DNA from: Victivallales bacterium
GTDB taxonomy: Bacteria; Verrucomicrobiota; Lentisphaeria; Oligosphaerales; Oligosphaeraceae
Assembly (NCBI GenBank): GCA_017548425.1
Contig: JAFZAB010000048.1
Location: 1 to 45,051 of the forward strand
Length of the DNA: 45,051 bases
Direction of reading: 5' to 3'
The notes below the pieces were generated by a model, which worked only from the letters and a program-made list of their open reading frames with translations, was not told the origin of the DNA and searched no databases. The position numbers and the translations under genes are program-made. Positions 17,758 to 26,155 of the stretch are shown piece after piece (position 1 is the first letter of the stretch; every line of letters begins with the position of its first letter).

Positions 17758-18376
17758 ACAACAAATAGACAATCTGCTGGATGACATGAAATCGTCAAAC
17801 GGTCTTCAAGCCATTCACAGCAAATCCGACGACGAATTTTGCCAAGATTTCAAACAACGCCTTGCGCAAAGCCGCAGAAGGCATTGGGTTGCAGCTGTTT
17901 CCATGCTTGCCATTTTCTGCATACTGGGTGTCTGCCTGCGCATGTCTCATCGCCATTCCGTTAGCCAAGACAGTCTCCAGCCATTGGAAATCGCGGAGGC
18001 GATTTTTCCCGAAACAGGCGTCGCGCTTGTCAACGGCGAACTTGTGACATATGACCGTCAGGAAGAAAACACAGCGGACTACTGCCTCAAGATGCGGCTG
18101 TCCAACCATGACGGCACGGCCCCCATGGCGATTGACGTTGTCGTGTCCGAAAACGACTATGTGACCATCGGCAACGGCCCTGTCACAGGCGATCTGCTCA
18201 TCAGCCGTTGTTCCGACAGCGAAGCCGTCATTGATTTCAGCCTGAATTTTGGAAATGAGCGTTCCCTAAAGGACATCATCGCCGTCCAAAAGTCCGGCGA
18301 ACAATTCACGGCTAATTCCGTTTCAAAGGATTATATCCTTGAATTGCAAATACTTCCCATCCGCAAGGCCATCTAA
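17750..18376 (+). CDS. Putative membrane anti-sigma factor
   Basis: 208 residues. A charged N-terminal part (1-42) precedes one membrane segment (about 43-63, WVAAVSMLAIFCILGVCL) and a C-terminal periplasmic beta-rich domain of about 140 residues. The start overlaps the sigma gene by eight bases. The zinc-binding HxxxCxxC motif of ZAS anti-sigma factors is absent. Identification rests on topology and coupling to the ECF gene, not on sequence homology that I recognise. It would bind the sigma factor with its cytoplasmic end and sense the periplasm with the other. Confidence 0.55.
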   Translation: MNEQQIDNLLDDMKSSNGLQAIHSKSDDEFCQDFKQRLAQSRRRHWVAAVSMLAIFCILGVCLRMSHRHSVSQDSLQPLEIAEAIFPETGVALVNGELVTYDRQEENTADYCLKMRLSNHDGTAPMAIDVVVSENDYVTIGNGPVTGDLLISRCSDSEAVIDFSLNFGNERSLKDIIAVQKSGEQFTANSVSKDYILELQILPIRKAI

Positions 18377-18387
18377 TGGAACACACC

Positions 18388-19092
18388 ATGAAAAAACTTT
18401 TTGCCATCATGCTATGCGCCATTTGCCTCATGGCGACGGCAGTCGAACTGCCGCCACGCCACCATATTAATATATGGTCAGGCAAGGAACAAAGCCTGCC
18501 GTTTTCCGCACAGACGGAATGGCGGATTGAATCCGACCACGGTCGTTTGTTGGCCAGCGGCGGTGAAGCGAATCCTATAAAAGTCTCATTTCCAGCCCTT
18601 ACTGGCAAAGAGACGGCCGTTCTTTTCATCGACGGCAAGAAGACGGCTTCTATCGCGATTTATCCGCAGAAACTGCTGGACGGCATCACAGGACAGATCG
18701 ACTGCCGCCGTGATGAGTTGGAAGCCCTTGGCATCAAGCAACAAACAGATGGCATAAAGCCTTGCTTCTTCATTTCCGCCCCCCCGAAGCTCAGCCGCAT
18801 CGGAATATTGTCATACAGTCATAAGGTCATCATTTTCACAGACAAACGCGACTTTCCCATCAAAATCGATCCCGCCGACTGGAATGAAATCTCCTTCGGC
18901 ATGAACAAGAAAAAAGGCGGTCTGAGCCTCATCATGGATGAACGGGAGCAGATCATCGACAGCACACCAGGCGGCATTTCATGGATTGTGGCCCGTCATG
19001 TCATCGGAGACAAAGTCATCCTTCTCCCGCCTGATTTTGATTTACAAAACATTGACAACATACTATTTATTAAAAAGGAGCTGGAAAAATGA
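18388..19092 (+). CDS. Secreted protein of unknown function in the sigma factor operon
   Basis: 234 residues from the ATG at 18388. Another ATG at 18376 overlaps the previous stop (TAATG), but its second codon supplies a GGA that can serve as the ribosome site of 18388; the same arrangement is seen at 9585/9597. A signal peptide (KKLFAIMLCAICLMATAV) is clear. The mature part looks beta-rich and has no motif I recognise. It is coupled on both sides, overlapping the CsgG-like gene by four bases, and so belongs to the sigma/anti-sigma operon. Confidence 0.6.
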   Translation: MKKLFAIMLCAICLMATAVELPPRHHINIWSGKEQSLPFSAQTEWRIESDHGRLLASGGEANPIKVSFPALTGKETAVLFIDGKKTASIAIYPQKLLDGITGQIDCRRDELEALGIKQQTDGIKPCFFISAPPKLSRIGILSYSHKVIIFTDKRDFPIKIDPADWNEISFGMNKKKGGLSLIMDEREQIIDSTPGGISWIVARHVIGDKVILLPPDFDLQNIDNILFIKKELEK

Positions 19093-20057
19093 AAAAGACA
19101 ATCGCCGTTTTATCCATGGTATTGTTCGTAGTTGGGAATGCGCTATTTGCGCAGGAAAACGCCGTTAAGCCCGCGGCAGAGACCGTTGGCGAAGCTGTCG
19201 TCGTGGCCGAACCGATCATGGTTCCCACCACCGCCGTGCTACATTTCGAGGCGCGATCGCGTCGTGCGGAAGGAGACAAAGTCGGCAAATCCGTTTCGGA
19301 ACTGCTTTTCGTCAACCTGCTGGAAGGCGGCAACATCGATCTGGTCGAACGCGCAGAATTGGACAAGGCTCTCGACGAGCTCCATTTGTCCGCCGTCGGC
19401 ATGGCCTCCTCTGAATCGCAGGTCAAGCTCGGCCAGATCATCGGCGCGAAGATTCTCATCACAGGCTCCGTGTTCGATGCAGGCGAGAAGCATTATCTGG
19501 TCGCCAAAATCATCGGAGTCGAAACGAGCCGTGTGAAAGGCTGCAGCGTCAGCGGAACTAGCGACTATCTTGATCTCGTGCCCGAATTGGCGCAAAAAGT
19601 GAGAACCACTCTGGAAACGGATTTTGAAAAACTCCTGCCGAAGAAAGCCACCGTGTTTTCCGTCGCCGACCGTCTGGCAGATGTAAAAGGCGCAGGCCGC
19701 AAGGTCTATCTGGACGTCAAGGAAAGCATCCAGCAGGCCGTTCCCGATCCCGCGTCCGACATCGCCCTCAAGAAGCTTCTGCTGGCACTTGATTTCCAAG
19801 TCGTTAACGTTCGCAGCGAAGCGGATTTCGCCATTGTCTGCGAAGCCATCGCCTCCCAAGCGGGACAGTACCATAAATTCAGCAGCGCGGAGGCTCGCGT
19901 GGAGCTGTCCGTCTATCGCGTCAAAGAAAACAAACTGCTATCGGTTGGAGCACGAAAGGAAACAATGGCTGGAGCGACCTACGTGATCGCCGCCAAAGAC
20001 GCCATCAACCAGGCGACGCTGAAACTCGCCGCAGACGTGCTGAAGAAAATGAAATGA
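19089..20057 (+). CDS. CsgG-like periplasmic protein
   Basis: 322 residues. A signal peptide (about 1-21, ending ALFAQ) is followed by a CsgG-type module at about 45-170: AVLHFEARSR, then KVGKSVSELLFVNLL, IDLVERAELDKALDEL, KLGQIIGAKILITGSV. The CsgG/LpoB family includes outer-membrane curli export channels and other envelope proteins. There is no lipobox cysteine, unlike true CsgG, so an outer-membrane channel is unlikely. AAGGAG lies eight bases before the ATG. The start overlaps the previous gene (ATGA). The same ER-x-L-x-x-x-L-x-E pattern recurs in the large secreted protein downstream, so the two may act together. Confidence 0.75.
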   Translation: MKKTIAVLSMVLFVVGNALFAQENAVKPAAETVGEAVVVAEPIMVPTTAVLHFEARSRRAEGDKVGKSVSELLFVNLLEGGNIDLVERAELDKALDELHLSAVGMASSESQVKLGQIIGAKILITGSVFDAGEKHYLVAKIIGVETSRVKGCSVSGTSDYLDLVPELAQKVRTTLETDFEKLLPKKATVFSVADRLADVKGAGRKVYLDVKESIQQAVPDPASDIALKKLLLALDFQVVNVRSEADFAIVCEAIASQAGQYHKFSSAEARVELSVYRVKENKLLSVGARKETMAGATYVIAAKDAINQATLKLAADVLKKMK

Positions 20058-20084
20058 TGCTTAATGCTTAATGCTTAATGCTTT
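20057..20084 (+). repeat. Heptamer array, 4 x ATGCTTA-type
   Basis: Three ATGCTTA units and one ATGCTTT begin inside the stop codon of the CsgG-like gene. The unit is the reverse complement of the heptamer at 12844-12878. Confidence 0.85.
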
Positions 20085-20106
20085 ATACAATACATATGCA
20101 CTACCA

Positions 20107-20320
20107 TCATTCATATTCTTGTTTTTCACGAAGATTTTCTCCATGAACATCAAGCTTCCGCATGACATCCTTTGCCGCCGCGCAGCGTATGACAACCGCC
20201 GAGCCGCCGGAGCCCAGCCGCTTTCACGGAGCTAAGAGCTTAAAGCTGAAAGTTTAAAGCAAATACAGACGCTTGGCATGCAGGGCGACGGCGGCGAGGC
20301 TTTCCGTTTGTTCCATGTAT
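20107..20320 (-). pseudogene. Two protein-coding remnants of a decayed gene, split by a heptamer array
   Basis: On the minus strand, about 20320-20260 reads VGSTEYMEQTESLAAVALHAKRLY and then stops. The heptamer array at 20230-20257 follows, and 20223-20107 then reads KRLGSGGSAVVIRC...GENLREKQEYE and stops. Both pieces have protein-like composition and lack starts. The G-S-G-G-S-A-V-V-I segment resembles the C-terminal glycine motif of GHMP-type sugar kinases, but this is a guess from one short motif. The pieces lie between three repeat arrays, which suggests decay or rearrangement around the repeats. The 300-base gap otherwise holds no gene that I can support. Confidence 0.3.
20216..20257 (+). 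repeat. Hairpin plus heptamer element, copy 1 (AGCTAAG/AGCTTAA/AGCTGAA/AGTTTAA)
   Basis: A hairpin-like CCGCTTTCACGG is followed by four seven-base units. The same order, CCGCTTTGCGG then AGCTAAA-type heptamers, is found on the minus strand at 44687-44632, so both belong to one dispersed family. Confidence 0.7.
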
Positions 20321-20339
20321 TCAGTGGACCCTACAAAAA

Positions 20340-20369
20340 ATTCGTGTCCATTCGTGTTCATTCGTGGTA
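20340..20369 (+). repeat. 10-mer array, 3 x ATTCGTG-NNN
   Basis: Units ATTCGTGTCC, ATTCGTGTTC and ATTCGTGGTA are contiguous and end 18 bases before the first ATG of the large secreted protein. A six-base repeat (AAGATG) follows around 20383-20402. Confidence 0.9.
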
Positions 20370-20387
20370 AAAAAAAGAAAGATAAAG

Positions 20388-23300
20388 ATGAAGATGAAGA
20401 TGAAAAAACTTCCAGCGGTCATTCTATGCTGCCTCTTGTCGCTGTCCGCCTTGGCGGAGCTGCGTATTGCGTTGATTCCGCTGGATCAAGCAAGCAAAAG
20501 CATGGCGGATCTCGCGTTGGCGGAACTCTCCAACGACGACGGTCTGGCATTTCTGGAACGCGCGGAAATCGCCGCCATCGAAAAGGAAATCAATCTGTCG
20601 TCCGTTTTGAGCGATTTCGTGCCGAGGCCGTCTCTGATGGAGAATACACAGCTCTTCATCTTGTTGAAACAGAGTCAGTTGATTGGTTTTGACAGCACAA
20701 CGGGCGTCCGTCTGAAAGACTGCCCCATTGCCACGCAACAGGATTTGGTCAACGCCGTCCGCGACGCCGTCGCCAAACAGCGCAATTTCAGCGGAGACGC
20801 CCTGTACAAGCTTTCCGCCATGCCGTTGGTTCCCATCCATCTATCGGAAGCGCAGGAAAAACTCGCCCGCAAAGTGGAGGATGCATTTCTGCAACTGCTT
20901 TGCAACAAGAAAGATGTCGTTTTGCTTGAACGCCGCCATCTGCTGTATCTGCTCAACGAGCCAAACGCACAGGAGAAAGGGCTTACCGACAAATTGTTCG
21001 CCGGAACCAACATCCTCAAGCCGTCCGCTGTTTCCGACGGCAAAAAAGGCATCGTTCTGAAGCTTCAGTTCTTCTCGCCCGACGGCAAGACGCAAATCGG
21101 AGTGGCGCAAACCACGTTTGCAAAGTCGGAAACAGTGGCGGAAGACTGCCGCAAGTTTCTGGAATCATTGACGTTGCCATCCGCCATGAAAGAAGACAAA
21201 CACGGAGAGGCACGGGATTTCATCGACGAGGCTTGGTTCGCCATCAAACACGGTCTTTCAACAGACGCCGTCGCGTCTGGAACAAGCGCTTTTTCATTGT
21301 CCAAAGAATATGAAATAGAATTGTCGCGAATCGCATTTCATTCCGTCCCGCAAATAGTCGGCAAATCACAATATCGTCAAGACAGTATTTTGACAGCCAA
21401 AGACTTGGAGGTCGCCCTAGCCAACATGCGTCTTGCGACGGCATTGGCCGAAAAGCATGGAGGTTTTACACGGGAAAGTACGTTTTTCGCATCTCAAGCC
21501 CTATTGTGCATGGGCTTCTATCAGCTGGCAGGCCTGCCCGACAATCAAAAGGATGTCGCCAGAAACCTGACGGAACGATGCATCTTATTAAGGAAAAAGC
21601 AGTTGGACAAGGAATTGCTGGTTTTGGCGGACTCCCCTGGCCCGCGCTGGCCAGACGCCGTATTCAAGCTTGAAACAAGAAGCTGGTATGTCTATGAACT
21701 GGATTTGTTCTGCAATCTACCATGGGATTACAGTTGGTGGCAACAGCTTGTCTATCCCGCTCTCGAAAAACTGATTGCGGAATGCAAGGAATACCAGCCC
21801 GAACTGGAGCGCTTCAGCGCCATGGATTTCAAAGACATCCACCCTATTGTCTCGAATCCGAAAATCAAGGCATTGCGCTACGCCATCAATCGCCAGATGG
21901 GATTTCTGAGATTCCAATATTTTTTGAATTTTAACAGAGTTTTTGAGACAATATCCCTGACGCCTGAAAATAGGAAAATATACCAACAAGCACATGAACT
22001 GATGCTCACCTCCAACATCCCCGATCTAGCCGTCCATGGCCTGAACGGTTTGAACATTCTACACATACAACACAATGAGCGTCAAAGGAGAGAAAACGCC
22101 ATTGCGATGATCATGCACGGACAAAAGAAAGAACGTCAAAAAGACATGAATCAACAGCTTCAAAAAGACCGAGCTTTCTATTATGAACAGCTCCAGCGAC
22201 TTGTCGAAAACGGGGCCAAGATCAAAACCTCCACGGAGCAACTTCTGGCAGGCAGCCCCACGGATGATTCAGAATTTCTTGAGCAGAAACTGGCGATTCT
22301 CGACATCGCTATCCCAAAATACAACTCATACCAGTTGTTCGCCAACTCGCTGCTTGTCGGCTGTGAAAAATGGCCGCCCAAGAGAGCCCAGATGGTCTAT
22401 GACAAACTGCTAGCCTTCGAAGCGGAAAGCCAGAAGATATTCGAGAGTAATCAACGGAAGGACGCTTTCCAGATCAAATTGATGAAGGACTATTTTCAAA
22501 ACCAGCGGAAAAAGCTGGAAAAAGCGTTCGACATCAAGCCCGCCGTCTCTGACACGACGCCCGTCGAATCGCCATACGCGGAAATCTACTCGCCATTGGA
22601 AAATCGTCAAAAAAACTACGGGATGGCTTTTATTGGATATGAAAACAAGGCATTCTATGTGATGAATATCGAATATCCCAACGCCTTCCTGCTAAAAATT
22701 AACGCACAAAACAACATGACTCTTTCCGAAGTCGCAAAAGCAAAAATGCCAGGCATTTACGGGGGCATGCGCTTTGGGGCGATTCTGGATGATTATTATG
22801 CCGCATCAGACGGACGGATGGTCTATCTGTTCCCCAAGAACGGCTCCAAGCCGGAAATCATCGATTTCGGAGATTATTGCAAAAAATGGTGCCATTGCAT
22901 GGCAGGCTGTGGCGAACGGCTTTTCTTCACGTTCGACGGCCAGCAAGACGCCCCGGGCACGTTGCTGGAATACAATGTACAGACACGCGAGAAAAAGCTG
23001 CTCGCATCGACCGTGGACCGTTCTGTCAAATGGCCGTTGCAAGGTATTGACCGCCCGTATGACATGCATCAGATTCTATGCGATTCCGCAAATGACAGAA
23101 TCCTTCTGCTCCTCCATGATACACCACCCAAGGAAGGAGATGCGCCCTTCACCATCAAGCTTTGGGCCTATTACTGGAAGACGGGGGAATGGAAAGCCCT
23201 CTCGAACTACCTCCCGATTTCTTTTTTGAATGGAAAAAACATGACATTGCTTGACGGCGAAATCTGGCTGAACAGCAAAAACATGGGCTATGGCAAAATC

Positions 23301-23654
23301 AACAAAGACGGAAACTTCCAGTCGCTCTATCTGATTGGGAACGATGGACATCTGTCTGATACTCCTATCCTGTACGGTGGTGATTCCTACAAAAAAGTCG
23401 TTCTGGATTTGTCAGAAGTGACGAAACCAACTCCCATGTATGATGATTTGCAACGTTTTGATTTGAACTTGACCGTCTTCAGCGGGAAGATCCTGCTCGG
23501 CGAGAAAGTCGCAATGGTTCCCAAGGAGCATCGCTTCATGCGGCTTCCCGAACCGTTCCGCCCAATAGCATGCTTCGACGGCAAATACTGCGTCGGCTAC
23601 AAATATTTCTCCAATGGCTTCCAGATTCGGACGCTGAAAGACTACGAGAAATGA
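20388..23654 (+). CDS. Large secreted protein with duplicated CsgG-like modules and a C-terminal propeller-like region
   Basis: About 1088 residues. ATG codons at 20388, 20394 and 20400 all lie in a hexamer repeat, and the signal peptide (KKLPAVILCCLLSLSALA) follows the last, so the exact start is open. The N-terminal half holds two weak CsgG-like modules: ELRIALIPLDQ with ALAELSNDDGLAFLERAEIAAI, then VEDAFLQLLCNKKDVVLLERRHLLYLL. The middle is long and helical, with a Lys/Gln-rich segment around residue 590. The last 330 residues contain repeated Gly/Tyr/Trp beta-strand patterns suggesting a propeller. It follows the ECF/CsgG operon after a 330-base repeat-rich gap. Function unknown; the shared module suggests it works with the CsgG-like protein. 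Confidence 0.6.
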   Translation: MKMKMKKLPAVILCCLLSLSALAELRIALIPLDQASKSMADLALAELSNDDGLAFLERAEIAAIEKEINLSSVLSDFVPRPSLMENTQLFILLKQSQLIGFDSTTGVRLKDCPIATQQDLVNAVRDAVAKQRNFSGDALYKLSAMPLVPIHLSEAQEKLARKVEDAFLQLLCNKKDVVLLERRHLLYLLNEPNAQEKGLTDKLFAGTNILKPSAVSDGKKGIVLKLQFFSPDGKTQIGVAQTTFAKSETVAEDCRKFLESLTLPSAMKEDKHGEARDFIDEAWFAIKHGLSTDAVASGTSAFSLSKEYEIELSRIAFHSVPQIVGKSQYRQDSILTAKDLEVALANMRLATALAEKHGGFTRESTFFASQALLCMGFYQLAGLPDNQKDVARNLTERCILLRKKQLDKELLVLADSPGPRWPDAVFKLETRSWYVYELDLFCNLPWDYSWWQQLVYPALEKLIAECKEYQPELERFSAMDFKDIHPIVSNPKIKALRYAINRQMGFLRFQYFLNFNRVFETISLTPENRKIYQQAHELMLTSNIPDLAVHGLNGLNILHIQHNERQRRENAIAMIMHGQKKERQKDMNQQLQKDRAFYYEQLQRLVENGAKIKTSTEQLLAGSPTDDSEFLEQKLAILDIAIPKYNSYQLFANSLLVGCEKWPPKRAQMVYDKLLAFEAESQKIFESNQRKDAFQIKLMKDYFQNQRKKLEKAFDIKPAVSDTTPVESPYAEIYSPLENRQKNYGMAFIGYENKAFYVMNIEYPNAFLLKINAQNNMTLSEVAKAKMPGIYGGMRFGAILDDYYAASDGRMVYLFPKNGSKPEIIDFGDYCKKWCHCMAGCGERLFFTFDGQQDAPGTLLEYNVQTREKKLLASTVDRSVKWPLQGIDRPYDMHQILCDSANDRILLLLHDTPPKEGDAPFTIKLWAYYWKTGEWKALSNYLPISFLNGKNMTLLDGEIWLNSKNMGYGKINKDGNFQSLYLIGNDGHLSDTPILYGGDSYKKVVLDLSEVTKPTPMYDDLQRFDLNLTVFSGKILLGEKVAMVPKEHRFMRLPEPFRPIACFDGKYCVGYKYFSNGFQIRTLKDYEK

Positions 23655-23742
23655 TCGGCGGGCATGGTCGCTTCGCCATAATTCATGCCTGTTCATGCTT
23701 GCGTGAACGGCCATTCCATGCTATTTTATGGTTGGTACCATG

Positions 23743-23764
23743 AAACAGGTGAACGCCTGTTTTC
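23743..23764 (+). terminator. Candidate terminator after the large secreted protein gene
   Basis: A 7-bp stem (AAACAGG/CCTGTTT) with a six-base loop runs into TTCCC. The stem is short and the T tract is only four bases, so this is a weak call. It lies between the large secreted protein gene and the MscS gene. Confidence 0.35.
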
Positions 23765-23828
23765 CCAAAAGACATAGCAATCATGGGCGGCATGCTCGCC
23801 GCCATGTTCACAGAAAAGGAGATTCATC

Positions 23829-24746
23829 ATGCCCGAAGCAGAAGCCATCAAAACTGAAGAAGCCCTCCAAGCCGCCACATTCAAGACAAAAGCCGTCCTT
23901 GAACAGCTTGCCCAAGGCGATGTCAGATCCGTCTGGGAGAAAATGTGGGATTCTTTCAAAGGCGACATCCTCCATTTCGGCAAAATCGTCCTGTTGGCGG
24001 CGGTTATTCTGATCATCGCCTATTTTATAAACAAACTCATCCACAAGGCCTTCGGCAAAGCAGCCGAAAAATATGCGTTGGACGTTTCGCTCGTCAGCAT
24101 CATCAACCGAGTACTCACGTTGATAGCCATGGCTTTCGCCTTGCTCATCATTCTGGAGCTTCTCGGCATCAACACGGCCTCCGTTCTGACAGTTGTCGGC
24201 GCCGCCGGCCTAGCCGTCGGCCTAGCGTTGAAGGATACGCTGAGCAACATCGCGGCGGGTATCTTCCTCCTGACGCAGCATCCGTACAAGACGGGCGATT
24301 TCGTGGAATGCGCAGGCATGTCCGGCTCGATTCTTGAAATCGGCCTGTTCACGACCAAGCTGCGCACGCCGCAGGGACAGGACATCTTCGTGCCGAACAA
24401 CTCCATCATCGCCGCCCCCATCACGAACTTCAGCAGCAACAAGCAGCGCCGCGCCGACATCACCGTCGGCATCGACTATGGCGACAATCTGGAAGACGGC
24501 ATCAAACTGCTGCAAGCCATGATGGAACGCCATCCGCTCATCCTCAAGGATCCCGCACCGACCGTTCTCGTCGCCGAACTGGCGGACAGCTCTGTTAATC
24601 TCACCCTCCGCTTCTGGACGGAAAACGACAAGTATTGGGACGCCTATTGGGACATCCAACGCAATTTGAAGGCGGAAATCGAAGGCGCAGGCCTCAACAT
24701 CCCGTTCCCGCAGCGCGTCGTCACATTTGCCAACAAGGCGGAATAA
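23829..24746 (+). CDS. MscS-family mechanosensitive channel
   Basis: 305 residues. Three membrane segments (about 40-58, 88-110 and 115-140) are followed by the MscS beta domain and C-terminal vestibule. The pore-lining helix shows the Gly/Ala pattern VVGAAGLAVGLALKDTLSNIAAG, and the beta domain has GDFVECAGMSGSILEIGLF and VPNNSIIAAPITN. Such small MscS channels open under membrane tension and release solutes on osmotic downshock. AAGGAG lies eight bases before the ATG. mutM follows after 25 bases on the same strand, without known functional link. Confidence 0.93.
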   Translation: MPEAEAIKTEEALQAATFKTKAVLEQLAQGDVRSVWEKMWDSFKGDILHFGKIVLLAAVILIIAYFINKLIHKAFGKAAEKYALDVSLVSIINRVLTLIAMAFALLIILELLGINTASVLTVVGAAGLAVGLALKDTLSNIAAGIFLLTQHPYKTGDFVECAGMSGSILEIGLFTTKLRTPQGQDIFVPNNSIIAAPITNFSSNKQRRADITVGIDYGDNLEDGIKLLQAMMERHPLILKDPAPTVLVAELADSSVNLTLRFWTENDKYWDAYWDIQRNLKAEIEGAGLNIPFPQRVVTFANKAE

Positions 24747-24771
24747 GCCACCCCAAAAGGCGTACACAGCC

Positions 24772-25608
24772 ATGCCGGAACTACCTGAAGTCGAAACGGT
24801 CAGAAATGTCATCGAGCCACAGGTCAGCGGACGAGAAATCCTTTCCATCGATGTGCGCAATGCGAAAGTCATTGCGCATCCCACCACCAAAGAGTTTCTC
24901 AACATCCTGCAAGGCAGGATCATAAACGGCATGGCTCGCCGTGGGAAATTTCTTTCCTTTATTCTATCGGAAGACAATCGCTTATTTCTTCATCTGCGGA
25001 TGACAGGCCAGCTAATTGTCACGCCAGATGCTTTTCCATTGGCCAAGCATACGCATCTCATCATGCAGTTGGATGACGGACACCAAATGCGTTATATCGA
25101 CACCCGTTGTTTCGGACGTTTCTGGCTAATCCGTCAAGGCGAACCGACAGCCGTGACGGGAATAGACAAATTAGGACTTGAGCCAGCAGATAAGTCTCTG
25201 ACGGCCAAATATTTGAAGACTGCCATCGGGAAACGGCGCAAACCGATTAAGGAAATGTTGCTCGACCAGACTATCATCGCAGGTATCGGCAACATCTACG
25301 CCGATGAAACTCTTTTCGCCATTGGCCTCCATCCAGAGGAAAAATGTTCGGATCTGCGTGACAGCGATTGGCGAAAACTTGCCAAAGCGATTCCAGAAGT
25401 CATTGCCTGGGGCATAGAAACAAACAAAATCACCCCAGAAGATTATCTGGCCAGTCAAGGCGCCAATTACCGTAATACGCCTTTATTAAAAGTATATGGA
25501 CGTGGTGGGCAGCCATGCCTGAAATGCGGGCGGCCATTGGAAAAAATCACAGTCGGCGGCAGAAGCAGTTGCTTCTGCCCCGCCTGTCAAAGGAAACGCA
25601 TCCACTGA
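24772..25608 (+). CDS. mutM: Formamidopyrimidine-DNA glycosylase
   Basis: 278 residues. The enzyme removes oxidised purines such as 8-oxoguanine from DNA and nicks the abasic site. The start at 24772 gives the required N-terminus M-PELPEVET, where Pro2 is the nucleophile and Glu3 a catalytic residue; extending upstream would bury Pro2. The H2TH region (LDQTIIAGIGNIYADE) and the C-terminal zinc finger (CLKC...CPAC) are intact. Length is normal for the family. It follows the MscS gene closely. Confidence 0.97.
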   Translation: MPELPEVETVRNVIEPQVSGREILSIDVRNAKVIAHPTTKEFLNILQGRIINGMARRGKFLSFILSEDNRLFLHLRMTGQLIVTPDAFPLAKHTHLIMQLDDGHQMRYIDTRCFGRFWLIRQGEPTAVTGIDKLGLEPADKSLTAKYLKTAIGKRRKPIKEMLLDQTIIAGIGNIYADETLFAIGLHPEEKCSDLRDSDWRKLAKAIPEVIAWGIETNKITPEDYLASQGANYRNTPLLKVYGRGGQPCLKCGRPLEKITVGGRSSCFCPACQRKRIH

Positions 25609-25649
25609 CGGCTGTGTGCGTTTCCAATGGAAAATCCACCAAGTGGCGA

Positions 25650-25934
25650 TCATCCGTTCATTTTCAGGAGAGCCTCTTTGCCGCTCATGCCGACGGCGAC
25701 GCCCAATGCGGCGGCGGCCGCTGAAACGGCCTTCACTTCGGCTTTCAGCATGTCGTCATAGTTCTTCACGCCCGTCACAATGGCGATGGCATCTCCTGTC
25801 TTATCTGCCGTCGCGACAGACAGATAACCGCATCCAAGAAGACCTTTTTTGCTACGGATCATCAACACCACGCTATGTTCCGTCGGAAACGCCACGGCGT
25901 CGAGCGCTTGAGCATTAATCGTCACAGTATCCAT
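25650..25934 (-). CDS. DUF1805 family protein
   Basis: 94 residues, the usual size of this small family. The core pattern KKGLLGCGYLSV...GDAIAIVTGVKNYDDML matches DUF1805 (YunC-like) proteins, whose function is not established. AGGAG lies nine bases upstream of the ATG. The gene converges on mutM, with 41 bases between the stop codons. The C-terminal part is rich in alanine. Confidence 0.8.
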   Translation of the reverse strand: MDTVTINAQALDAVAFPTEHSVVLMIRSKKGLLGCGYLSVATADKTGDAIAIVTGVKNYDDMLKAEVKAVSAAAAALGVAVGMSGKEALLKMNG

Positions 25935-26087
25935 TGATTCAACTCCTAGAGAAAACTTGCTTTCGAAAAATCATTTCGCCTATATTTTACAGGAGAAACT
26001 TGTGAAATCAAGCTAATGGCGGCCACGGGGTGGCGGCGCGTGGTGTGGTGGCGGCGTCCTCACCGTCGGCGAAACATTGTCTTCAGC

Positions 26088-26132
26088 AAAAAAAAATCCC
26101 CTTGCCGTGACGTAACCTTCACGGCAAGGGGA
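26088..26132 (-). terminator. Strong terminator of the cysteine-rich protein gene
   Basis: Read on the minus strand, a perfect 14-bp stem (TCCCCTTGCCGTGA and its complement) with an eight-base loop is followed by nine T residues. It starts 24 bases after the stop codon of the gene at 26156. Confidence 0.95.
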
Positions 26133-26155
26133 ACTTCCTTCAATGAAAAAACGGA

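Noticed and set aside
12844..20369. Short repeat arrays as possible CRISPR
   Set aside because: Units of 7-10 bases have no spacers of regular length, and no cas gene is nearby.
20273..20692. A 139-codon plus frame at the start of the large secreted protein gene
   Set aside because: It runs through the 10-mer array and overlaps the signal peptide region of a better supported gene in another frame.
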